A stretch of DNA of 64,000 nucleotides from an uncultured Ruminococcus sp. (GTDB lineage Bacteria; Bacillota; Clostridia; Oscillospirales; Acutalibacteraceae), in the NCBI GenBank assembly GCA_902786345.1, contig CADACB010000008.1, forward strand, positions 1 through 64,000, written 5' to 3'. Below are positions 17,825-25,695 of the stretch, in pieces. The notes under the pieces are model-generated. The model was not told where the DNA came from, ran no database searches, and saw nothing but the letters and a program-made list of their open reading frames with translations. Position numbers and translations under genes: made by a program. Each line of letters starts with the position of its first letter. Position 1 is the stretch's first letter.

Positions 17825-18693
17825 ATGATTATACAAAAACAATAGAGAGTGAGCTTGTTTCTTATCTTCCTATGGGTGATGAATATATAAAAACACTTAT
17901 ATCATCAATGAACTATAGTCTGACTGCCGGCGGAAAGCGTGTTCGTCCTATGCTTGCAATAGAATTTGCAAAACTTTGCGGAGGCAGCGAACAAGCTGTT
18001 ATGCCATTTGCCTGTGCAATAGAAATGATACATACATATTCACTAATACACGATGATCTTCCCTGTATGGACAATGATGATCTCAGACGTGGAAAACCGA
18101 CGAATCATAAGGTTTTCGGAGAAGCAGCAGCTCTTCTCGGAGGCAGCGGACTTCTTACTCTTGCGTTTAAAACGGTTCTTTCGGAAAAAGCAGTTTTTCT
18201 GAATGGTTATGAAAAATGTGTAAAGGCAGGCAGATTGTTTGCAGAGTGTGCAGGAGTCAACGGAATGCTTGGCGGACAAATTATTGATCTTGAGAGTGAG
18301 GAAAAGGAAATATCTGTTGAACGTCTCAGGGTAATGGATGATAAAAAAACCGGAGCACTTATAAAAGCGTCCTGTCTGGCAGGCTGCATATCCGCGGGAG
18401 CTGACGAAGAAAAGATGAAGGCAGCGGAAAGCTATGCAGAAAATATAGGAATTGCTTTCCAGATCGTTGATGATATTCTTGATGTTATCTCAGACACAGC
18501 TACTCTCGGAAAGACCGTTGGCAGTGATGTGCAAAATAATAAATCAACCTATGTGTCCATTCTTGGACTTGACGAGTGTCGCAGACTTACGAATATACTT
18601 ACCGAGGCTGCAATTAATTCACTTTCGGTATTCAAAGAAAATACCGATGCTTTGTCGGAGTTTGCTGTATATCTTCGTGACCGTACGAAATAG
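17821..18693 (+). CDS. ispA: short-chain polyprenyl diphosphate synthase
   Basis: This trans-prenyltransferase condenses IPP with DMAPP/GPP to make GPP or FPP for quinone, undecaprenyl or carotenoid precursors. The first Asp-rich motif is DDLPCMDNDD with RRGKPTNHK, and the second is DDILDV. The LTAGGKRVRPML segment binds IPP. At 290 residues it matches farnesyl diphosphate synthases. It is translationally coupled to xseB and lies upstream of dxs, the usual clostridial order, but here separated from dxs by about 690 bases of unusual DNA. Confidence 0.95.
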   Translation: MNDYTKTIESELVSYLPMGDEYIKTLISSMNYSLTAGGKRVRPMLAIEFAKLCGGSEQAVMPFACAIEMIHTYSLIHDDLPCMDNDDLRRGKPTNHKVFGEAAALLGGSGLLTLAFKTVLSEKAVFLNGYEKCVKAGRLFAECAGVNGMLGGQIIDLESEEKEISVERLRVMDDKKTGALIKASCLAGCISAGADEEKMKAAESYAENIGIAFQIVDDILDVISDTATLGKTVGSDVQNNKSTYVSILGLDECRRLTNILTEAAINSLSVFKENTDALSEFAVYLRDRTK

Positions 18694-18704
18694 AGTGTAA
18701 CAAG

Positions 18705-18983
18705 TTGAGTGCATCTGACTTTAACTTAACAGTGAAGAGTAGGCGGTTTCAGAATCGTTCTATTTTCACATTTTTATTACAAAAAGAATTCGGAGAGCTT
18801 GTGTTGCGTGATGGCAGTTCAAGTAAGCTTAAAATAACGAAATTCAAATTGGTTGTGGTAGCTTGCTGCTGTATTGTTATGTCTGTTTTGTTTATAAATC
18901 TGAGAAATTTTGATAAGGTGAGAGCAGAATTGCTATTGTGCTTTTCAAGCGAGTTCTATTTACATTTATTCAGTAGACATTAA
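18705..18983 (+). CDS. possible small membrane protein, uncertain
   Basis: This is a 92-codon frame from a TTG eleven bases after ispA, with only a weak GAGTG upstream. It would encode a basic N-terminus, a segment FLLQKEFGELVLRDGSSSKLKI, one hydrophobic helix (LVVVACCCIVMSVLFINL) and a short tail ending at the repeat-rich region. The N-terminal part looks coding, and the abrupt end next to repeats suggests a truncated gene. No family is recognised. Confidence 0.35.
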   Translation: MSASDFNLTVKSRRFQNRSIFTFLLQKEFGELVLRDGSSSKLKITKFKLVVVACCCIVMSVLFINLRNFDKVRAELLLCFSSEFYLHLFSRH

Positions 18984-19005
18984 ATAACTGCCTGTTTAAG
19001 CAAAA

Positions 19006-19043
19006 CCCTTCCGAAAGCACGACGCACGGAGTGCGAGGAAGGG
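19006..19043. repeat. GC-rich inverted repeat beside the tandem array
   Basis: CCCTTCC (19006-19012) and GGAAGGG (19037-19043) enclose a second small hairpin, GCAC-gga-GTGC at 19024-19034. The base composition is clearly GC-richer than the flanks. It lies in the 399-base stretch between the 92-codon frame and dxs, with the 27-bp array downstream. It could be a dispersed intergenic element. Confidence 0.5.
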
Positions 19044-19103
19044 AAAACCGCGGTCAGCGTATGTTTGGTTTGGGTAATCAGAGTGAGCGTTAGCGAACGC
19101 AAA

Positions 19104-19292
19104 CGTGAATTGTCCTGTGCGGTCACGCACCGTGAATTGTCCTGTGCGATCACGCACCGTGAATTGTCCTGTGCGGTCACGCACCGTGAATTGTCCTGTG
19201 CGATCACGCACCGTGAATTGTCCTGTGTGGTCACGCACCGTGAATTGTCCTGTGTGGTCACGCACCGTGAATTGTCCTGTGCGGTCACGCAC
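19104..19292. repeat. seven-copy 27-bp tandem repeat
   Basis: Seven head-to-tail units of exactly 27 bases start at 19104, 19131, 19158, 19185, 19212, 19239 and 19266. Each runs CGTGAATTGTCCTGTG, then a variable core, then CACGCAC. Units differ only at two positions: CGGT, CGAT, CGGT, CGAT, TGGT, TGGT, CGGT in order. Because 27 is a multiple of three and units lack stops, four overlapping open frames arise on both strands. These are artefacts of the repeat. Each unit contains GTGCG-gtca-CGCAC, a small hairpin kept by every variant. Confidence 0.95.
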
Positions 19293-19382
19293 ACAAGAAT
19301 TACAGATTGCAATTAATTGAAAAATGGTGTATAATTATACAAACGTGCTGTAAATGTATTTTATGATCTGGGGATTGAAACT

Positions 19383-21281
19383 ATGGGAAATGACAGTCTT
19401 TTAAATAAAATCAATTTTCCGTCAGATCTTAAGAAGATGACGGATGAAGAACTTAATAAGCTGTCTGATGAGATCAGGACATTAATTGTCGAAACTGTGG
19501 CTGAAAACGGAGGACATCTTGCTTCTAATCTAGGTGTAGTTGAGCTTACGGTTGCAATACACAGTGTCTTTGATACGCCGGAGGATAAGATAGTATGGGA
19601 TGTCGGACATCAATGCTATGCTCATAAAATACTCACGGGCAGACGTTCAAAAATAAATACTATCCGTACCGAAAACGGTTTATCAGGTTTCCCTAAATAC
19701 AGCGAAAGTAACTATGATTGTTTTAATACGGGACACAGCAGCACATCTGTTTCAGCGGCTTATGGTATAGCCTGTGCAGATGATATGAAAAAAAAGGATA
19801 ATTTTACAATTGCTGTGATAGGTGACGGTGCTCTTTCGGGAGGACTTGCTTATGAGGGATTGAATAATGCAGGACGTTCCGGTAAAAACCTTATTGTTAT
19901 TCTTAATGATAATAAGATGTCTATATCTCATAATGTCGGTTCCATGGCACGCTATCTTTCAAAGATACGAATAAAGCCGTCATATCTTGACGCAAAGACA
20001 AAGGTGCATCGTCTTGAGAAAATTCCGCTTTTCGGTAAGCCGCTTACAAAAGGCATAAAGCGTTTTAAGGATTGGCTTAGAGATGAATTTTTCGGACAAA
20101 AGCACAATATGTTTGAGCAGTTCGGATTTTCATATTACGGACCATATGACGGACATAATATAACTCAGCTTAAGTCAGCATTAAAAGCAGCAAAGCGTAA
20201 GCATAACCCTGTACTTATACACGTTTGCACAAAAAAGGGTAAGGGGTATGAATATGCCGAGAAAAATCCCAAGGATTTTCATGGTATCTCTTCCTTTGAT
20301 GTGGAAACAGGAGAAACCAGACATTCTGTAAAGGGATATTCGGAAGTGTTTGGTGAAAAGCTTTGTTCTCTTGCAGAAAAGGATAAAAATATATGTGCAA
20401 TAACTGCGGCTATGTCTATTGGTACGGGCTTGAATACCTTTTCAAAAAAGTTCAAGGACAGATTTTATGATGTAGGTATAGCCGAAGAGCATGCAGTTAC
20501 CTTTGCTGCAGGGCTTTCAGCAGGCGGTGCAGTGCCGGTCTTTGCGGTTTATTCAACTTTTCTTCAAAGAAGCTATGATCAGATACTTCACGATGCTGCA
20601 CTGCAGAAGCTTCATATTATATTGGCAATAGACCGTGCAGGCATTGTCGGAGAAGACGGAGAAACGCATCAGGGAATATATGATACAGCGTTTCTCAATA
20701 CCATCAACGGAATAACCATATATTCGCCCTCAAATTTCAAGGAGCTTGAATCAGCTATGACAAAGGCTATTTATCATACGAGCGGAGTAGTGGCAGTCCG
20801 TTATCCTAGAGGAACGGAGCTTTATATACCATCCGATTTTATACCTGATAATCGACCTTATACGCTTTATGGTGATGAGAATGCCGAAATATTGATCATT
20901 ACTTATGGCAGAGAGTTTTCACAGGTTTGTATTGCAAGAGAAGAACTTTTAAAATATGGTATACCTGTGTGCATACTTAAGCTTAATGTAATCAAGCCTG
21001 TTGCGGCAGGAGCAGTTATGGCTGCTAAAAAATTCAGATACTGCTATTTTTATGAGGAAGGAATACGCAGCGGAGGCATAGGAGAGGTTTTTGGTTTTGA
21101 GCTTTATCAATCCGGATTCAGTGGAAAATACACTCTGACTGCGATAAATGGCTGTGTTTATCAGGCAAAGACAGCTGATGCTTTGCACAGGCTTGGTCTG
21201 GACAGTGAAATGATCACTATAAAAATAAAAAATGATATGAGTATCGGAGGCGAAGTAAATGCCGTCAAAAAAAAGACTTGA
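19383..21281 (+). CDS. dxs: 1-deoxy-D-xylulose-5-phosphate synthase
   Basis: DXS condenses pyruvate and glyceraldehyde-3-phosphate, with thiamine diphosphate, to start the MEP isoprenoid pathway. Visible are FNTGHSSTSVSAAYG, the TPP motif IGDGALSGGLAYEGLNNAG with LNDNKMSIS, the pyrimidine-binding GIAEEHAVTFAAGLSAGG and GIVGEDGETHQGIYDTAFL. The C-terminal transketolase domain follows. The 632 residues are the usual length. It runs into tlyA with a 23-base overlap. Confidence 0.97.
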   Translation: MGNDSLLNKINFPSDLKKMTDEELNKLSDEIRTLIVETVAENGGHLASNLGVVELTVAIHSVFDTPEDKIVWDVGHQCYAHKILTGRRSKINTIRTENGLSGFPKYSESNYDCFNTGHSSTSVSAAYGIACADDMKKKDNFTIAVIGDGALSGGLAYEGLNNAGRSGKNLIVILNDNKMSISHNVGSMARYLSKIRIKPSYLDAKTKVHRLEKIPLFGKPLTKGIKRFKDWLRDEFFGQKHNMFEQFGFSYYGPYDGHNITQLKSALKAAKRKHNPVLIHVCTKKGKGYEYAEKNPKDFHGISSFDVETGETRHSVKGYSEVFGEKLCSLAEKDKNICAITAAMSIGTGLNTFSKKFKDRFYDVGIAEEHAVTFAAGLSAGGAVPVFAVYSTFLQRSYDQILHDAALQKLHIILAIDRAGIVGEDGETHQGIYDTAFLNTINGITIYSPSNFKELESAMTKAIYHTSGVVAVRYPRGTELYIPSDFIPDNRPYTLYGDENAEILIITYGREFSQVCIAREELLKYGIPVCILKLNVIKPVAAGAVMAAKKFRYCYFYEEGIRSGGIGEVFGFELYQSGFSGKYTLTAINGCVYQAKTADALHRLGLDSEMITIKIKNDMSIGGEVNAVKKKT

Positions 21282-22068
21282 CCTTCTTGTATATGAAGCA
21301 GGCTTTGCGGAAAGCAGAGAAAAAGCGAAAGCACTCATTATGTCGGGGATAATATATGTTGATAATCAGAAGTCTGACAAACCTGGTACGACCTATAGTG
21401 AAAATGTAAAGATTGAGATGCGCGGAGCTAAGCCTAAATATGTAAGCAGGGGAGGCTTGAAGCTTGAAAAGGCAATCAACTCTTTTTCACTCGATCTTAA
21501 AGGAAAAACAACGATGGATATAGGTGCATCTACAGGAGGTTTTACTGATTGCATGCTGCAAAATGGTGCAGCAAAGGTTTATTCTGTTGATGTTGGATAT
21601 GGTCAGCTTGACTGGAAGCTCAGAAATGATGAACGTGTTGTTAACCTAGAACGTACTAATGTAAGATATATTACCCGCGAACAGGTACCTGATGAGATAG
21701 ATTTTTTCAGTGTTGATGTTTGTTTTATATCGCTGACGTTGGTGCTGCCGGCTGTTCGTCCGCTGATTAAAGAAAACGGAGAAGCTGTATGTCTTATAAA
21801 GCCCCAGTTTGAGGCAGGCAGGGGTAAGGTTGGTAAAAACGGTGTTGTACGGGATAAAAATATACATATTGATGTTATAAGAAAAATATATGAATATTGT
21901 CTTTCAAATGGATTTGACGTAGTCGGACTGGATTTTTCGCCTATAAAAGGACCTGAGGGTAATATTGAGTATCTTATATATATACGACGTTCAGATGAAC
22001 CTAAGGCGCTTAAAGAGTTCGATATAGAGGAGCTTGCAGAACTTTCACATAAAGCCCTGGATAAATAA
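21259..22068 (+). CDS. tlyA: TlyA family rRNA 2'-O-methyltransferase
   Basis: This protein joins an N-terminal S4 RNA-binding domain (RLDLLVYEAGFAESREKAKALIMSGIIYV) to an FtsJ/RrmJ-like SAM methyltransferase domain beginning MDIGASTGGFTDCMLQ, with VDVGYGQLDWKLR and CLIKPQFEAG. TlyA of mycobacteria methylates 16S and 23S rRNA and makes cells sensitive to capreomycin. The old label hemolysin is not supported by catalytic features. The conserved order dxs-tlyA-nadK-argR-recN is typical of Clostridia. Confidence 0.93.
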   Translation: MPSKKRLDLLVYEAGFAESREKAKALIMSGIIYVDNQKSDKPGTTYSENVKIEMRGAKPKYVSRGGLKLEKAINSFSLDLKGKTTMDIGASTGGFTDCMLQNGAAKVYSVDVGYGQLDWKLRNDERVVNLERTNVRYITREQVPDEIDFFSVDVCFISLTLVLPAVRPLIKENGEAVCLIKPQFEAGRGKVGKNGVVRDKNIHIDVIRKIYEYCLSNGFDVVGLDFSPIKGPEGNIEYLIYIRRSDEPKALKEFDIEELAELSHKALDK

Positions 22069-22134
22069 AACTCTGTTGATAATGATGAGCATTGAATTTT
22101 TACGGAAATTGTATCAAGCAGGTGAGAGAACAAA

Positions 22135-23007
22135 ATGAAAAAAATAGCTTTAGTACCAAACCTTACCAAAAAAGGTGCATATCAGTGTTCACTTGATGTT
22201 ATTGACAGACTGTCAGAGCTTGGAATGGATATTCTGATGTGTGATAATCTAAAGGACAGCTATCAGAACAGCAAAATACAATTGTGCCGGACGAATCGGG
22301 AAATGTATGAGCTATGCGATATGGTACTTACAATAGGCGGAGATGGTACGATAATACATGCCGCACGTTTTGCTGCACCGTTAAAAAAGCCTCTGCTTGG
22401 CATTAATATGGGAAGATTAGGCTTTGTTGCTGAGCTTGAAGCAAATGAGCTTGATATGCTTTCACGGCTGTCAAAAGGCGATTACACAACAGAGAAGCGT
22501 ATGATGTTAAAGGTGCTGCATAAAAGCAGCAGCTCAGAAGAAACCTTCTATGCTGTGAATGATGCAGTAATATCAAGAGGTTCTCTTTCCAGACTTATAG
22601 ATATTGATGTTTCCCTTGCGACCGACAGAGGATATATTTGCAGCTACAGGGCTGACGGTCTAATAATATCTACACCTACAGGCTCAAGTGCCTATTCACT
22701 TGCAGCAGGCGGACCTGTTGTAGAGCCTGCAATGAAGTGCATTGTTATGACGCCGGTTTGTTCACACTCATTGTTTGCACGATCTGTAGTGTTCAGTCAC
22801 CATTCACAGCTTTCGGTTAGTGCTTCGTGCGACGATGATACAGAAGTTTTTATGACGGTTGATGGTGTGAATACCGTAACTGTAAATCAGGGTGACAACA
22901 TTTTAATATCGGAATCAGAAACAAAAGCCGAATTTATAAAGCTGAAGGATAAATCCTTTTACAGAGTATTGAAGGATAAGTTCACTGAGAAAGGAAGGCA
23001 GGTATGA
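22135..23007 (+). CDS. nadK: NAD kinase
   Basis: NadK phosphorylates NAD to NADP. The GGDG motif in LTIGGDGTIIHAAR and the second signature GLIISTPTGSSAYSLAAGGPVV are intact, along with LLGINMGRLGFVAELE. At 290 residues it is normal. GGTGAGAG precedes the ATG. The stop overlaps argR by four bases. Confidence 0.96.
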   Translation: MKKIALVPNLTKKGAYQCSLDVIDRLSELGMDILMCDNLKDSYQNSKIQLCRTNREMYELCDMVLTIGGDGTIIHAARFAAPLKKPLLGINMGRLGFVAELEANELDMLSRLSKGDYTTEKRMMLKVLHKSSSSEETFYAVNDAVISRGSLSRLIDIDVSLATDRGYICSYRADGLIISTPTGSSAYSLAAGGPVVEPAMKCIVMTPVCSHSLFARSVVFSHHSQLSVSASCDDDTEVFMTVDGVNTVTVNQGDNILISESETKAEFIKLKDKSFYRVLKDKFTEKGRQV

Positions 23008-23474
23008 AAACTCGACGACAGTCAAGGATACTTGAGATAATCAAGGAGCACGATATAGAAACACAGTCAGAACTTCTTGAAATGCTGCGTAGTGACGGAT
23101 ATAATGTAACGCAGGCAACAGTATCGAGGGATATAAAAGAGATGCGGCTGATAAAGCTGCTTGATTCAAACGGAACATATAAATATGCAGCTGAAACAGT
23201 GTCCAACGAAGACAGCCGTTCACATTCATATTTGTTTTCAACTGCTGTTATAAGCGTAGAACATACTCATTCTCTTGTTGTTATAAAAACACAGATCGGT
23301 ATGGCACAGGCGGTATGTGCAGCACTTGATTCAACTCAGCGTGCAGGTGTGCTTGGTTCTATCGCAGGTGACGATACAATATTTGTAGCTACAAGGGCGG
23401 ATGCTGTTTCGGCTGCACTGGTAGCAGATATTAAAAAAATGATGTCAGAGAAGAATAATAATTTTATGCCTTGA
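23004..23474 (+). CDS. argR: arginine repressor ArgR/AhrC
   Basis: This hexameric regulator binds arginine and represses arginine biosynthesis. The 156-residue protein has the N-terminal winged helix (RRQSRILEIIKEHDIETQSELLEML, then NVTQATVSRDIKEMRLIKL) and the C-terminal oligomerisation and arginine-binding domain with GSIAGDDTIFVATR. It sits between nadK and recN, the standard Bacillota context. Confidence 0.95.
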   Translation: MKTRRQSRILEIIKEHDIETQSELLEMLRSDGYNVTQATVSRDIKEMRLIKLLDSNGTYKYAAETVSNEDSRSHSYLFSTAVISVEHTHSLVVIKTQIGMAQAVCAALDSTQRAGVLGSIAGDDTIFVATRADAVSAALVADIKKMMSEKNNNFMP

Positions 23475-23484
23475 GGTAGAGTAT

Positions 23485-25152
23485 ATGCTTACAAATCTTT
23501 ATATAGAAAATATTGCTGTAATTGAAAAAACAAGCATAGATTTCGGCAGCGGACTGAACGTTCTAACAGGTGAGACCGGTGCAGGTAAATCGATCATAAT
23601 TGATTCAATAAATGCCGTGCTGGGTAATCGTACATCAAGGGATCTTGTCAGAAACGGTTGTGATAATGCATTTGTCAGTGCAGTGTTTTCCGAGCCTTCT
23701 GAAAGTGTAGAGAAAATATTAAAAGAAAACGGTTTTGATACTGAAGACGGAGAACTTTTGATTCAGCGTGAGATCAGCTTATCAGGCAAGGGAAAATGCC
23801 GCATTAATGGAAGACCTGCAACTGTATCTGTACTCAAAGCAATAGGTACAGGTCTGATAAACATTCATGGTCAGCACGAGAGCTATGAGCTTATGTCTCC
23901 GGAGCTTCATATCAATTATATAGATAAGCTTGGAGAGCTTGCAGAAGATCTTGAGGAATATCAGACGGTATACAGCAATTATAAGGACTTGCAGTCAAAG
24001 CTTAAGAAGTCACAGTCGGATGAAGCCGAGCGTGCAAGAAAAATAGATCTTCTTAGCTATCAGGTTAATGAAATAGAAGAAGCCGATCTTTATATAGGAG
24101 AGCTTGAAGATCTGAATGAACAGAGAAATATTATAGAGAACAGGGAAAAGATAGCGTCTGCTTTGAATGAAGCAAGGGAATATTTAAACGGCAGTGAAGA
24201 GGCAGACGGAGCAATACAGCTGCTTGATGCTGCTGTTGGTTCTATGAGTAATATAAGCACTGTATTGGCAGACTCAGAAGCCGTTTCACAGCGCTTGCAA
24301 AATGCGCTCTATGAACTTGAAGATTGTTGCGATGAGGTTGTTTCAATGTGGGATGACGCAGATTCTGATATAGGCAGTCTTGAGGAGATAGAGGACAGAC
24401 TTGATCTTATACACACTCTCAGCAGAAAATACGGTTCAACCATAGAAGAAATACTTGATTTTCTTGATAAGGCGAAGGATGAGCTTGAATATTTAAAAAA
24501 ATATGAGGAGAACCGTGAAACACTTATGCAAAGCTGTAAAAAGGCTAATAAAGAAGCTGTCAAGCTTGCTGAAGCTCTTTCGCAAAAGCGAAGAGCTGTT
24601 GCAGTAAGTTTTTCCGAGGCGGTTAAAAAAGAGATGACATTTCTTGATATGCCGAATGTAGAGCTTGTTGTAAGACAGGATAAATGTGAACTCAATTTGT
24701 TTGGCTGTGATGATATAGAATTATTAATATCAACTAATCCGGGAGAACAGCCAAAGCCTGTAGCAAAAATAGCTTCAGGCGGTGAACTATCAAGAATGAT
24801 GCTTGCCATAAAGAATGTTCTTGCTGATAAAGATGATATAGATACTCTGATATTTGACGAGGTTGATACCGGTATCAGCGGAAGTGCAGCTCAGAAGGTA
24901 GGCTTGAAGCTTAAGGAGGTTTCACGAAGCAGACAGGTTCTTTGTGTAACTCATCAGGCACAGATAGCTGCACTTGCCGACAGCCATTTCAAGATAACAA
25001 AGCAAGTCAGCGAGGGCAAAACATATACGGATGTCAAAACGCTGGACCACAGAGGAAGGCGTGATGAGTTGGCCAGAATTATCGGCGGTGTTGAGATAAC
25101 TAAGGCTACTCTTGACTATGCAGAAGAAATGTTGAACCAAGGTGTTCAATAA
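23485..25152 (+). CDS. recN: DNA repair protein RecN
   Basis: RecN is an SMC-like ATPase acting early in double-strand break repair. The N-terminal head has MLTNLYIENIAVIEKTSIDF and Walker A LTGETGAGKSIIID. A coiled-coil of roughly residues 150-370 follows. The C-terminal head holds the signature KIASGGELSRMMLAIK and Walker B LIFDEVDTGISG. The 555-residue length fits. In many clostridia spoIVB and spo0A follow recN; here a HIT protein follows instead. Confidence 0.96.
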   Translation: MLTNLYIENIAVIEKTSIDFGSGLNVLTGETGAGKSIIIDSINAVLGNRTSRDLVRNGCDNAFVSAVFSEPSESVEKILKENGFDTEDGELLIQREISLSGKGKCRINGRPATVSVLKAIGTGLINIHGQHESYELMSPELHINYIDKLGELAEDLEEYQTVYSNYKDLQSKLKKSQSDEAERARKIDLLSYQVNEIEEADLYIGELEDLNEQRNIIENREKIASALNEAREYLNGSEEADGAIQLLDAAVGSMSNISTVLADSEAVSQRLQNALYELEDCCDEVVSMWDDADSDIGSLEEIEDRLDLIHTLSRKYGSTIEEILDFLDKAKDELEYLKKYEENRETLMQSCKKANKEAVKLAEALSQKRRAVAVSFSEAVKKEMTFLDMPNVELVVRQDKCELNLFGCDDIELLISTNPGEQPKPVAKIASGGELSRMMLAIKNVLADKDDIDTLIFDEVDTGISGSAAQKVGLKLKEVSRSRQVLCVTHQAQIAALADSHFKITKQVSEGKTYTDVKTLDHRGRRDELARIIGGVEITKATLDYAEEMLNQGVQ

Positions 25153-25176
25153 ATATATTTAAGGAGTTGTTTTTAA

Positions 25177-25518
25177 ATGGATTGTTTATTTTGCAAAATT
25201 ATCAGCGGTGAGATCCCGTCAAAGAAGGTTTATGAGGATGAAAAGGTATATGCCTTTTATGACATAAAACCTATGGCACCGGTACACGTTTTGATAATAC
25301 CTAAGAATCATCTGTCTTCAATAAATGATGTCAATGAAGATAACAGTGCGGTTATTTCGCATGTTTATGAGGTTGCAGCAAAGCTTGCAAAGGAGCTTGG
25401 AATAGCAGAGAGCGGTTATCGTGTTGTATCAAACTGTGGATCAGATGCAGGTCAGACTGTATTTCACCTGCATTTTCATTTATTGGGCGGACAAAAGCTC
25501 AAGGTTGAAATGTGCTGA
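25177..25518 (+). CDS. HIT family nucleotide-binding hydrolase
   Basis: The 113-residue protein begins CLFCKIISGEIPSKKVYEDEKVYAFYDI and ends with the histidine triad HLHFHLLGG. This places it in the HINT/PKCI branch that hydrolyses nucleoside phosphoramidates or AMP conjugates. The cysteine pair CLFC may bind zinc. AAGGAG precedes its ATG. It lies 24 bases after recN. The next 177 bases before comEC hold no gene that I see. Confidence 0.93.
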   Translation: MDCLFCKIISGEIPSKKVYEDEKVYAFYDIKPMAPVHVLIIPKNHLSSINDVNEDNSAVISHVYEVAAKLAKELGIAESGYRVVSNCGSDAGQTVFHLHFHLLGGQKLKVEMC

Positions 25519-25695
25519 TTGCCGGATATAATAAGTATATCTTCAATCATAATGAGCTGCTGTCCGACATTATATTGTCAGCAAAGTCCGTGAGTTTATT
25601 TTTGTTGCCCTGAACATTTATAAAGAAAGATTGTTTTAGGTTGAGAAGTAATAAGTCCGGACATAATGGATTTGTTGAATTACGGAGGAACAAAT

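Noticed and set aside
19104..19292. CRISPR array
   Set aside because: The units are directly adjacent with no unique spacers, and there are no cas genes nearby.
19065..19320. Open frames on both strands through the tandem repeat (MNCPVRSRT.., ..QDNSRCV..)
   Set aside because: They arise because the unit is 27 bases with no stop. None has a ribosome binding site and four frames are open at once.
21259..22068. Hemolysin as function for the tlyA product
   Set aside because: The domains are S4 plus FtsJ methyltransferase. The hemolysin label is historical.
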